Source: an uncultured Robinsoniella sp.
Lineage (GTDB): Bacteria > Bacillota > Clostridia > Lachnospirales > Lachnospiraceae
Assembly (NCBI GenBank): GCA_900540475.1
Contig: UQGG01000026.1
Location: 29,558-93,557, forward strand
Direction of reading: 5' to 3'
Length of the DNA: 64,000 nucleotides
Below are positions 42,800 to 51,343 of the stretch, piece by piece. Positions within the stretch are counted from its first letter, which is position 1, and the number at the start of each line of letters is the position of its first letter. Below the pieces are notes generated by a model. That model saw only the letters and a list, made by a program, of their open reading frames with translations. It did no database searches and was not told where the DNA came from. A program made the translations under genes and the position numbers.

Positions 42800-43834
42800 C
42801 TAAAGCCTTGCTGCGCAGCCGATGAGGGCATCCAGATCCGCTTCTGTAGTATCAAAAGATGTCACAAACCTTGAGATTCCAGGCTCCGGTCCAAAATGCT
42901 GGAATGGGAATGCTTCGCACAGCTGCCACTTGATTCTCTCGTCCACATGTGCAAACAATTCATTTGCCTGGGGTACAAATGGAGTCCGAAATTCAGGTAA
43001 ATCATTCATCTTTTCGTACAGCAGCATTGCCATCTTGTTGGCATGCCCCGCCATCTCAAGCCACAGTCCGTCTTTTAACACCTCTATGAACTGTGCCGCT
43101 ATATAACGCATTTTACTGGGCAGCTGCCCGCAGCTTTTTCTGGTGTATTTAAAGTTCTGAGCTAATTCCTCATTAAAAAATACCACAGCCTCTCCAAACA
43201 TCAGTCCATTTTTCGTTCCCCCAAAGGACAATACATCCACGCCGGCTCCCCAGGTTATGCCAATCAGATCGTTCTGGCAGGCAGCCACGGCATTTGCCAG
43301 TCTGGCACCATCCATATGTACGGTCATCTTGTGGTCATGTGCAATTTCACAGAGCTTCTTCAATTCTCCAGGGGTATATACCGTTCCATCATCGGTTACC
43401 TGTGTCAGACTTAATACCCTGGGCATGGGAACATGTTCACTCTGCCAGCCGCCAACTGCATCCAGAAGACTTTGGGGCGTAATTTTGCCGTCATTAGAAG
43501 TCAGGGGTACCAGCTTTGCATGAGCAATGCGTTCCGGTGCTGCTGTCTCTGCAGAATTAATATGTGCGCTGTCTGCGCAAAAGATACTCTGCCAGGGCGT
43601 AACCAGATGCGCAAGCGCCGCACAGTTAGTCCCTGTTCCGTTAAAGGTAAAAAACACATCGACTTTTCTTTCAAATAACTGATTAAAAATTTGGTCTGCC
43701 TGGGCTGTCACCGGATCATAGCCATATCCTGGAACATGTCCGCAGTTCACTTCCATAAGTGCCTGCATGACCCGAGGGTGCACCGAAGAACAATTATCAC
43801 TTTCAAAACCCCGCCTGCCATTCATACTCAACAT
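42800..43834 (-). CDS. ltaE: Low-specificity L-threonine aldolase
   Basis: 344 aa. PLP fold type I features: RRGFESDNCSSVHPRVM at the N-terminus, the Asp in MTVHMDGARLANA, and the PLP Lys in DVLSFGGTKNGLM (about 206). It splits threonine to glycine and acetaldehyde. It lies alone between the two corrinoid operons on the minus strand and could link C1 and glycine pools with the gcv operon. AGGAGG lies 6 nt before the ATG. Confidence 0.88.
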   Translation of the reverse strand: MLSMNGRRGFESDNCSSVHPRVMQALMEVNCGHVPGYGYDPVTAQADQIFNQLFERKVDVFFTFNGTGTNCAALAHLVTPWQSIFCADSAHINSAETAAPERIAHAKLVPLTSNDGKITPQSLLDAVGGWQSEHVPMPRVLSLTQVTDDGTVYTPGELKKLCEIAHDHKMTVHMDGARLANAVAACQNDLIGITWGAGVDVLSFGGTKNGLMFGEAVVFFNEELAQNFKYTRKSCGQLPSKMRYIAAQFIEVLKDGLWLEMAGHANKMAMLLYEKMNDLPEFRTPFVPQANELFAHVDERIKWQLCEAFPFQHFGPEPGISRFVTSFDTTEADLDALIGCAARL

Positions 43835-43940
43835 AAAACACCTCCTGTAAAATTATAAGGTTTATTGCTACAAATTTATCTGCAAAATTTGTGCAATTAC
43901 ACCAATTTTATATTTATAAGTGGGGTTTATCTATTTCTAT

Positions 43941-43969
43941 TTGACAATTTTTGACTTACATGCTAACAT
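43941..43969 (+). promoter_or_regulatory. Promoter of the GPH-MeTr operon
   Basis: TTGACA (43941-43946), 17-bp spacer, TAACAT (43964-43969). The operator palindrome follows 16 bp after the -10. Confidence 0.65.
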
Positions 43970-43985
43970 CAGATTTAGACAAAGC

Positions 43986-44003
43986 AACTTATAAATACAA
44001 GTT
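43986..44003. promoter_or_regulatory. Operator palindrome of the GPH-MeTr operon
   Basis: AACTTATAAATACAAGTT, differing by one base from the reverse complement of the site at 42585. It lies about 10 bp past the expected transcription start of the rightward operon, so both operons should answer to one regulator. A weaker partial copy is at about 43905-43922 (CACTTATAAATA on the minus strand), near the threonine aldolase promoter. Confidence 0.75.
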
Positions 44004-44068
44004 ATACTGAATTATACTTTACTAATTAACAGACGTCAACTAATGAAATCTGAAAGGGGAGTTCCTTC

Positions 44069-45442
44069 ATGTCCAACTCACAGCAACCCAGCCGTAAGCT
44101 GTCACAATTACTGGTATTTCAATTTGCTGCAGGTTCTTTTGGAGTCGGCCTGCTGTTCAGCCTTGCAAACACCTATTTTATCTATTTTGTAACAGATGTA
44201 GCTCTTGTTCCCGCCGGTGTTATGGCTACGGTTTTTACCTGTACCAGGATCTTTGACTTCTGCTGTACCCCGATCATTGCGGGATTTGTCCAGAACGGAA
44301 GATTTAAGCTGGGAAAGTACCGCTCCTGGATTCTTTATATCGTACCGGTTACGTCATTTTTTACCATACTGTGTTTTACCAGGATCACCGGCAATCCAAT
44401 TGTCGTAGCAATCTATTACGGCATTATGTATCTGCTGGCTTACGGACTGCTGGATAAACCGGGCGGTGCACAGAGAGCCCTGATGACCAGGATGGCACAA
44501 AATGATAAAGAACGTATGATGCTTACCGCCCGTTCTGCACAATTTGAGCAGGTGGGTAATATTGTGTTCTCCCTTATCTGCCTGCCGCTAATTGCCCTGA
44601 TTGGACAGGGAAATGAAGCTAAAGGTTATTTTGGCGTAGCTATCCTGTTTGGATTAACCGGCCTTGTCTGCTATTACACTACCGCCCATGCGGGAAAAGA
44701 CTATGATGTTTATTACGATGAGAATTCAAAAGATGATCATTCCGACCAGCTAACGGTAAAGCAGATGATTGACACCGTTTTAAAAAATCCTCCCCTGATC
44801 TGCTGTATGCTGATTGAAGTGTTCCGTTATCTTGGATTTATGATTTATGTTTCTACTATGGCTTATTATTTTAAATGGTTTCTGGGGGACATGTCAGCGA
44901 TCACCACGGTAGCTACTGCAGCAACTGCGGTATGTTTTATCAGCAGTATAGCCTCCCCCCACATCAGTAACCTGATTGGGAGGAAAAATTCATCCGTTCT
45001 GGCAATGTGTATGTATGCTGTGGGTATGCTGGTACCCCGCTTTTTTGCAGAAGGCAATCTGATAGTCTATACAGCCTGTATCTGTCTGGCATATTTTGGA
45101 GCAGCACTTCAGGTCTGTGTGGGAATCGTCATGTATTCCAAGGCGGCTGATTATCACCAGTGGAAGACCGGACTTTCCGCTCATGGTTTCGTAATGTCGA
45201 TCTATGTGCTGCCGGTGGAGATCGGAATTGCATTCAGTGTAATTATTATCGGAATTGCATTAAATGCCATTGGTTACGATCCCGCTGCTGCCAGCCTGAC
45301 CGCTTCACAGCTATCCGGTCTGAAAAACCTCGTCCTGCTCATACCCGGCATATTATTTATCATTGCCGCCTTTATAGCCGCACTGATGCCGCTGAGCGAA
45401 AAGAAAATTGCTGAAATGGAAGCTGGCTTAAAAGCCAGTTAA
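44069..45442 (+). CDS. GPH-family (MelB-like) sugar/cation symporter
   Basis: 457 aa, 12 helices. It shares NTYFIYFVTDVALVP and QNGRFKLGKYRSWIL with the GPH protein at 37889, and both end in MPLSEKKIAEM-like tails. The two may be duplicates that have diverged. It leads the operon with methyl-THF:corrinoid methyltransferase, which again ties sugar-type import to methyl transfer. GGGGAG is 7 nt before the ATG. Confidence 0.85.
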   Translation: MSNSQQPSRKLSQLLVFQFAAGSFGVGLLFSLANTYFIYFVTDVALVPAGVMATVFTCTRIFDFCCTPIIAGFVQNGRFKLGKYRSWILYIVPVTSFFTILCFTRITGNPIVVAIYYGIMYLLAYGLLDKPGGAQRALMTRMAQNDKERMMLTARSAQFEQVGNIVFSLICLPLIALIGQGNEAKGYFGVAILFGLTGLVCYYTTAHAGKDYDVYYDENSKDDHSDQLTVKQMIDTVLKNPPLICCMLIEVFRYLGFMIYVSTMAYYFKWFLGDMSAITTVATAATAVCFISSIASPHISNLIGRKNSSVLAMCMYAVGMLVPRFFAEGNLIVYTACICLAYFGAALQVCVGIVMYSKAADYHQWKTGLSAHGFVMSIYVLPVEIGIAFSVIIIGIALNAIGYDPAAASLTASQLSGLKNLVLLIPGILFIIAAFIAALMPLSEKKIAEMEAGLKAS

Positions 45443-45454
45443 GGAGGATATAAG

Positions 45455-46261
45455 ATGATAATTATTGGAGAAAAAATAAATGGTGCCATTCCCTCTTCTG
45501 CTGCCGCGATTACAAACCGCGATGAAGCATTTATAAGAAACCTTGCAATCCGCCAGACAGAAGCCGGAGCGGATTATCTGGATATCTGCGCGGGAACCGA
45601 TCCTTCCTGTGAGCTTGAGGTGATGAAATGGCTGATCGATATCGTGCAGGATACGTTGGAGACACCGCTTTGCATTGACAGCCCCAATCCGGAGATTCTA
45701 AAAGCAGTCATGCCAATGGTGAAAAAACCGGGCATTATTAATTCGGTATCCGGGGAAGGTAATAAGTGCGAAGTTCTCTATCCGCTTTTGGCGGATAATG
45801 ACTGGAAAGTAGTCGCTCTCACCTGTGACGACAGCGGAATCCCCTACGACGCCAAAAGCAAGGCGGCTATTGCAGGCCTGCTGATTGAAAAGGCCGGCGC
45901 ATATGGCATTACCCCGGACCGTATCTTTATCGACCCGCTGGTTATGGCTTTAAGCGCCGTGAATGATTCTCTGCTTGTATTTGTGGATGCCATACACCGG
46001 ATCAAATCAAAGTACCCCGATGTTAAGACAACTTCGGGCTTGTCCAATATTTCCTTTGGCATGCCCCACCGCAAGGCAATCAACCTGAATTTCCTGACAC
46101 TTGCTATGAATGCGGGAATGGATTCAGCGATTATTGATCCTACAAACCGGGATACCTACACCACGCTCCTTGCAACAGAAGCTCTGTTATGCAGAGATAA
46201 ATACTGCCGTAACTATAATACCGCATACCGCAAGGGACGTATCGGACCTGTTAAAAAATAA
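45455..46261 (+). CDS. Methyltetrahydrofolate:corrinoid protein methyltransferase
   Basis: 268 aa, DHPS-like TIM barrel as in AcsE and MtvA. Visible: MIIIGEKINGAIPSSAAAI, ADYLDICAGTDPSCELEVM, PLCIDSPNPEILKA and SGLSNISFGMP with the conserved N and S, consistent with the pterin site. It moves the methyl group between the corrinoid protein and tetrahydrofolate, delivering C1 units to the folate pool. It is 12 bp after the GPH gene and has its own GGAGG. Confidence 0.9.
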   Translation: MIIIGEKINGAIPSSAAAITNRDEAFIRNLAIRQTEAGADYLDICAGTDPSCELEVMKWLIDIVQDTLETPLCIDSPNPEILKAVMPMVKKPGIINSVSGEGNKCEVLYPLLADNDWKVVALTCDDSGIPYDAKSKAAIAGLLIEKAGAYGITPDRIFIDPLVMALSAVNDSLLVFVDAIHRIKSKYPDVKTTSGLSNISFGMPHRKAINLNFLTLAMNAGMDSAIIDPTNRDTYTTLLATEALLCRDKYCRNYNTAYRKGRIGPVKK

Positions 46262-46265
46262 AATG

Positions 46266-46294
46266 AGTGCGCCCTTTTGAGGAGCGCACTTTTC
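46266..46294. terminator. Terminator between the MeTr and GntR genes
   Basis: AGTGCGC (46266-46272) pairs with GCGCACT (46284-46290) followed by TTTTC. Ends the GPH-MeTr operon; a weak AAAA stretch on the other side may also serve the GntR gene. Confidence 0.7.
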
Positions 46295-46298
46295 TATA

Positions 46299-46997
46299 TT
46301 AATCAGGGAAAAATCCCGAATGGGCTGTCAAATGACCACAATCCGGATGGAGATATCGTTTTCCAAAGGCAACCGGACGATCCATCTCATCATACAAATA
46401 ACGGTAGATAACCAGTACAGAAGTTCCTTCTTCCAACATCAGACGCTTTGCAACTTCTCCGGTTGCGGCGGCAATTCCAATTTCCATTTTCGTATGAATT
46501 GCAAAAGTGGACACTTTATTTTTCACCAGATCGGGAAAATCCGCATACTGTATTTCCATTTCGATCAAAGGCATACCTTTCTGGTAGGGAAGATACATCA
46601 AATCACACAGCATATTTTTCTTGGTATTATAGAGTATCCGCATAATGGATACTACGCGCTGCCTGGGATCTACGTGCAATGCTGACTGTACTTCGTCTTC
46701 CGGATGGAGCAGGCGTATATACTGCAGTTTACTTTCCAGTGCCTTGTTGTGTTCTTCGTAAACAAGCGTAAACTTCGCGTGTTCGGGTTCAATAACAAAA
46801 TATCCCTTTCCGTGCCATGACTTTACGATCCGTTCATTTTCCAGCATCCCCAGGCTTTTCCGGATGGTAACTCTGCTGGTATTGTATTTTGCTGCCAGTT
46901 CATTCTCAGAAGGAAGCATATCGCCGGGCTTGTATTCTCCTTCAAAGATTGCGCGCTTTACATCACTAAAAACATGTTTATATAATGCTTCGGCCAT
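46299..46997 (-). CDS. GntR-family regulator, HutC subfamily
   Basis: 232 aa. N-terminal winged helix: EGEYKPGDMLPSENELAAKY, SRVTIRKSLGMLENERIV; C-terminal UTRA-type ligand domain (residues 85-230) with VVSIMRILY and VAFGKRYLHPDCG. HutC members bind ACTTGT-N4-ACAAGT-type palindromes, which occur in both operons here. It follows a corrinoid-protein gene by 3 bp. A methylated substrate or its product is the likely ligand. Confidence 0.88.
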   Translation of the reverse strand: MAEALYKHVFSDVKRAIFEGEYKPGDMLPSENELAAKYNTSRVTIRKSLGMLENERIVKSWHGKGYFVIEPEHAKFTLVYEEHNKALESKLQYIRLLHPEDEVQSALHVDPRQRVVSIMRILYNTKKNMLCDLMYLPYQKGMPLIEMEIQYADFPDLVKNKVSTFAIHTKMEIGIAAATGEVAKRLMLEEGTSVLVIYRYLYDEMDRPVAFGKRYLHPDCGHLTAHSGFFPD

Positions 46998-47000
46998 AGA

Positions 47001-47657
47001 CTAATCTGCCTCCGTTTCAAATATCCATTTTTTACAGAGTGCAGAACCATCCAGCAAATCACCGGAATAAGCGTCTGCCCCTATATTTTCTGCCATTTCT
47101 GCTGTAATACAGCAGCCGCCGACGATAATTTTAACCTGATCCCGCAGACCTTCCTGGCAGATCAGGTCTATGGTTCTCTTCATAGAGGACACAGCAAAAT
47201 TCATGATACCGCTCATACCCACCACTTTAGGAGCATAGGTGCGGATGCTGTCTGCAAAAGCTTTGGGAGATGTATCCGTTCCAAGGTCAATGACACGGAT
47301 ACCCTGAGCTGCCAGCAGGCTGATAAAAATGTCTTTTCCAATATCATGAACATCTCCTTCTACGGTTCCCATGACCATACAGGGAGTGTCACTGGAAAGA
47401 GAAATATCCAGTATTCCGGGAACGATTACGCCATAATGTTCAATGACGCTGCGAAAGATGATCCCTGACATAATCAGGTCTGCAATAAAATATTCTCCTT
47501 CCTCATACCGGTTGCCCACCAGTTTTACGCCGGTCTGCAAGAGCTCCAGAATAACCATCCAGTTTACACCATTTTGCATGAGCTGATCTGTGAGTTCCAA
47601 AGCCCTGTCCTCATCCAGATCCTCAATTGCTTTCACAAATTGTTCATTCAGTGTCAT
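47001..47657 (-). CDS. Second corrinoid protein
   Basis: 218 aa. Similar cap-plus-Rossmann layout with base-off motif TVEGDVHDIGKDIF (D-x-H-x-x-G), SGIMNFAVSSM and GGCCITAEMAENIGADAYS. It differs enough from the 41897 protein to suggest another partner or methyl donor. The start is ATG 47657 with GGGGTG upstream. It is cotranscribed with the GntR gene. Confidence 0.9.
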   Translation of the reverse strand: MTLNEQFVKAIEDLDEDRALELTDQLMQNGVNWMVILELLQTGVKLVGNRYEEGEYFIADLIMSGIIFRSVIEHYGVIVPGILDISLSSDTPCMVMGTVEGDVHDIGKDIFISLLAAQGIRVIDLGTDTSPKAFADSIRTYAPKVVGMSGIMNFAVSSMKRTIDLICQEGLRDQVKIIVGGCCITAEMAENIGADAYSGDLLDGSALCKKWIFETEAD

Positions 47658-47722
47658 TATTATCACCCCGCCATGCCGTATATTAAAATAATAAAATTTT
47701 CTTCCAAAAATATATGTATAAT

Positions 47723-47751
47723 ATTATAAAGGATTATTGCGCATTTGTCAT
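47723..47751 (-). promoter_or_regulatory. Promoter of the corrinoid 2-GntR operon
   Basis: ATGACA (minus strand, 47746-47751), 17-bp spacer, TATAAT (47723-47728). TATAATATTATA is itself palindromic and the region is shared with the divergent DUF1638 gene. The palindrome found in the other two operons was not seen here. Confidence 0.6.
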
Positions 47752-47812
47752 AAGAATTTTCTTAATTATTTAAGCAAATTCCCATAGCCACAGATAAAAC
47801 GGAGGTCTTCCC

Positions 47813-48481
47813 ATGAAAACCATAATGATTGCATGTAAAACTATTGAAAGAGAATTAAAAAAAGCCATCCGGGATACCGGTATTTCCTACCCCTGTACCT
47901 GGCTGGAATCCGGTCTGCATAATTATCCTGAAAAGCTTAGAGAAGCCTTGCAAAAAACACTGGATGAGATTTCTTCGGAAACGGAACGTGTCATCCTGGC
48001 ATTTGGCTATTGCGGCAATGCCGTTAACGGGCTGAAAACCGGGAACTTTCAGCTGATCCTTCCAAGAGTGGACGACTGTATTACCCTGATGCTGGGATCT
48101 TTTAAAAAACGCCAGGAAATATCCGCCGAAGCAGCCTCTTATTTTTTGACAAAAGGCTGGCTGGACGGCGAACGGAATATTTGGGCAGAGTATGTATATA
48201 CACGTGAAAAGTACGGAGAGCAAAAAGCCAAAATCATCTTTCGCTCCCTGCTGTCTAATTACAAACGGCTGGCTGTAATTGACACCAAGGCATATCATTT
48301 ACCGGCCATTCTGCCGGAGACACGTCATATCGCAGCGGAATTAAATCTAACCCATGAGGTAATTGAAGGAAATGACAGTTTTATCAGACAGCTTCTTACC
48401 GGACCCTGGACGGATGACCGTTTTTTGGTTATCGAACCAAACCACGCCATCACCAACCAGGATCTCATGGTCTTTGGCTGA
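47813..48481 (+). CDS. DUF1638-family protein
   Basis: 222 aa. It begins IMIACKTIERELKKAI and has the family's FGYCGNAVNGLKTG and PRVDDCITLMLGS regions, with conserved Cys and Asp residues that could bind a metal. DUF1638 genes are often seen near corrinoid methyltransferases; function is unknown. It diverges from the second corrinoid gene and converges with lpd, its stop abutting that stop. Confidence 0.7.
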   Translation: MKTIMIACKTIERELKKAIRDTGISYPCTWLESGLHNYPEKLREALQKTLDEISSETERVILAFGYCGNAVNGLKTGNFQLILPRVDDCITLMLGSFKKRQEISAEAASYFLTKGWLDGERNIWAEYVYTREKYGEQKAKIIFRSLLSNYKRLAVIDTKAYHLPAILPETRHIAAELNLTHEVIEGNDSFIRQLLTGPWTDDRFLVIEPNHAITNQDLMVFG

Positions 48482-49843
48482 TTACAATAATTCGGCTGCC
48501 TCCCATATTCCTTCGCTAAAAGAAGGATGCGGGTGGATCGCCGATGTGATCTGGTTCCTGGTAAGTCCCCCGGCAATTGCAAGTCCGATCTCCGCGATCA
48601 TGTCGGTAGCTCTGGCACACATCATCTGTGCACCCAGAATTTGTCCGCTGTCTTTTGCCGCCACTAATTTTATAAATCCCCTCTCCTGACCGGTAAGCAG
48701 GGACTTTCCATTTGCAGACATCAGGTATTTCGAAGTAGCTGCTTCTATTCCGCAATCTTTCGCTTCCTGTGCCGTCATTCCCACACAGGCTATTTCCGGA
48801 TTTGTATATACACAGTAGGGAACGGTGCCCAGATTCATCACCGGTTCTTCTCCATTCATATGGCAGACGGTATTGATTCCTTCTGCACTTGCCATATGTG
48901 CCAGGGAAATCCCGCCAATTACATCCCCCACCGCATAAATATTCTCATAATTCGTCTGAAAATTTTTGTTTACCTTTATCTTGTCATGTTCCATTTCCAC
49001 AGCAATCCCATCTCCAAAAAGCCCTTTTGTATATGCTTTTCTCCCGGCAGCCATCAATACAGCCTCTGCCTCAATCTCCTGTCTCTCTCCTTTGGCTAAA
49101 AAGGCACAGTGAAGCCCGTTGTCCTCCCATATTTTTTCCAGTATCGCCTGGGTGTGAATAGTCACACCACGCTTTTTCATAATTATTTTCAGATTCTGCC
49201 CGATTTCTTTATCCATATTGGAAAGTATGCGGTCCATTGCCTCAATCACCACCACCTCTGTACCAAGTGCCTGATATATTGATGCAAATTCCATGCCAAT
49301 CACGCCACCGCCTATAATTACCAGCTTTTTACATGGTTTCTTCCTGTCCAGCAGCTGGTCGCTGTTTAAGACGCCCTCCAGGCGGGCACCTTCTATCGAA
49401 AGCTCTGCCGGAACCGATCCTGTTGCAATCAGAATGTTTTTAGCAGTAAGCAGCTCCTCTCCTGTCCATACCGTATGCCCATCCCGGATCTGTCCAATCC
49501 CCTGATAAGAGGTAATGCGGTTATTTTTAAAAAGCATATGGATTCCCCTGCGCAGCTGTTCCACTACTTCTTCTTTTTTCCGCTGGATTTCCTGCATATT
49601 ATAGGTTAATGACTCTGTGTGGATTCCAAAAGCCCCGCTATTTTGCAGTTCCCTAAACATCTCTGCACTGTGCAGGATCGTCTTGGCAGGGATACAGCCT
49701 CTGTTCAGGCAGGTGCCCCCTGCCTGTCTGCTCTCTATGACTGCAGTGCGCATTCCTTTTTTTGCTGCCTTTATCGCCGCTACATACCCACCCGGACCAG
49801 ATCCGATCACTACCAGATCATAATCGTATTGATTTTCTGCCAT
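48482..49843 (-). CDS. lpdA: Dihydrolipoyl dehydrogenase
   Basis: 453 aa. FAD motif VVIGSGPGGYVAA, redox disulfide GGTCLNRGCIP (Cys45 and Cys50), NAD site VIIGGGVIGMEFASIY and the C-terminal His-Pro HPHPSFSEGIWEA are all present. No lipoyl domain is fused. It reoxidises the lipoyl arm of GcvH. It is the last gene of the glycine cleavage operon. Start at 49843 chosen for AAGGAG 9 nt upstream. Confidence 0.95.
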   Translation of the reverse strand: MAENQYDYDLVVIGSGPGGYVAAIKAAKKGMRTAVIESRQAGGTCLNRGCIPAKTILHSAEMFRELQNSGAFGIHTESLTYNMQEIQRKKEEVVEQLRRGIHMLFKNNRITSYQGIGQIRDGHTVWTGEELLTAKNILIATGSVPAELSIEGARLEGVLNSDQLLDRKKPCKKLVIIGGGVIGMEFASIYQALGTEVVVIEAMDRILSNMDKEIGQNLKIIMKKRGVTIHTQAILEKIWEDNGLHCAFLAKGERQEIEAEAVLMAAGRKAYTKGLFGDGIAVEMEHDKIKVNKNFQTNYENIYAVGDVIGGISLAHMASAEGINTVCHMNGEEPVMNLGTVPYCVYTNPEIACVGMTAQEAKDCGIEAATSKYLMSANGKSLLTGQERGFIKLVAAKDSGQILGAQMMCARATDMIAEIGLAIAGGLTRNQITSAIHPHPSFSEGIWEAAELL

Positions 49844-49885
49844 ATTCCCAAACTCCTTTTTCATGATTGTTTTATTGCGTGTATT

Positions 49886-51343
49886 TTACTCCATTTCATT
49901 TTCCGGAATATACCGGAGCTTTGGCTTTCTTGCAGCCTTTACTTCATCCGGACGCCCGATAATTGCAGTGACCGGTGACTGATGAAGCTTTTGTGGATTT
50001 TCATAAGCCTCACGGTAAATTTTCAACATTACGTCCACGGCCTCGTCCAGTGTTTCCCTGGATTCGGTTTCTGTAGGCTCTACCATAAGTGCCTCCGGTA
50101 CAATTAATGGAAAATACATGGTTGGCGGATGAAGCCGGCAGTCCAGCATTGATTTGGCAGCATCCATCGCCGTAATCCCTGTCTCCTGCTTTATCTTCCC
50201 CAGAGACATTACAAATTCGTGCATGCAGGGTCCGCTGTATGCCATTTCATATTGTTCTTTTAAGCGGTGCATCATATAATTGGCATTCAAAACCGCTGCC
50301 TGGGAAGCTTCTTTAATCCCTTCCCTCCCCAGTGTAAGAATGTAAGCCAGTGCTCTTACAACCACCAGGAAATTTCCATAAAATTCTTTTACCGAGCCAA
50401 TTGATTCCGGCGGTACTTTTAAAGATAGCTCTTCGTTCCCTTCCCCGGTGCGGGATTGGCAAACCCTGTATCCCGGAAGGTATGGAAGCAGAAAATCCTT
50501 ACATCCACAGGGACCGCTTCCCGGTCCGCCGCCTCCATGAGGAGTAGAAAATGTCTTATGCAGATTCAAATGAACAATGTCAAATCCCATGTCTCCTGGT
50601 CTTGCAATACCCATAACTGCATTTAAGTTAGCACCGTCATAATAATTCAAGCCGCCTGCCTCATGCACAATCCTGGTTATCTCCAGGATATTTTCATCAA
50701 ATAGTCCTACGGTATTGGGATTCGTCAGCATTAATCCGGCAGTATCATCTCCCACAGCTGCTTTTAGCGAATCCAGGTCAACGCACCCACATTCATTAGA
50801 CGGAATATTCACGATCGTATAACCTGCCATGGCGGCACTTGCAGGATTGGTTCCATGTGCCGAGTCTGGGACTATCATCTTTGTCCTTTTCCTATCACCC
50901 CGTTTTTCATGATATGCCTTCATAAGCAGTAAACCCGTAAACTCCCCATGTGCTCCTGCTGCAGGCTGAAATGACATGCCATCCATACCCGTAATCTCGC
51001 AGAGATATTCCTCCGCCAGTTTAAGTACCCTTAGACATCCCTGTACAGTTCTAGCCGGCTGTAACGGATGTATTTCTGTAAAGCCGGGCAATGCCGCAGC
51101 CTCTTCATTTACCTTGGGATTATACTTCATCGTACAGGAACCCAGCGGATAAAACCCGGTATTCACTCCATACGTATTCTCAGCCAGTTTTGTATAATGC
51201 CTGCTGATATCATTTTCCGCCATCTGAGGCAGGTGCAGTTTTTTTATCCGTTCCATTCCCTTGTGCTGCACCAGGGGCACGTCACAGCTTCCTAAGATAT
51301 CGCATCCCCTGCCGCATGTACTTTGTTCAAAGAGCAGTTTCAT
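49886..51343 (-). CDS. gcvPB: Glycine dehydrogenase (decarboxylating) subunit 2
   Basis: 485 aa. It carries the PLP Lys in VHLNLHKTFSTPHGGGGPG (residue about 263) and a glycine-rich stretch typical of P-protein. It works with GcvPA to decarboxylate glycine onto the lipoyl arm of GcvH. The ATG overlaps the gcvPA stop (ATGA). Confidence 0.95.
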   Translation of the reverse strand: MKLLFEQSTCGRGCDILGSCDVPLVQHKGMERIKKLHLPQMAENDISRHYTKLAENTYGVNTGFYPLGSCTMKYNPKVNEEAAALPGFTEIHPLQPARTVQGCLRVLKLAEEYLCEITGMDGMSFQPAAGAHGEFTGLLLMKAYHEKRGDRKRTKMIVPDSAHGTNPASAAMAGYTIVNIPSNECGCVDLDSLKAAVGDDTAGLMLTNPNTVGLFDENILEITRIVHEAGGLNYYDGANLNAVMGIARPGDMGFDIVHLNLHKTFSTPHGGGGPGSGPCGCKDFLLPYLPGYRVCQSRTGEGNEELSLKVPPESIGSVKEFYGNFLVVVRALAYILTLGREGIKEASQAAVLNANYMMHRLKEQYEMAYSGPCMHEFVMSLGKIKQETGITAMDAAKSMLDCRLHPPTMYFPLIVPEALMVEPTETESRETLDEAVDVMLKIYREAYENPQKLHQSPVTAIIGRPDEVKAARKPKLRYIPENEME

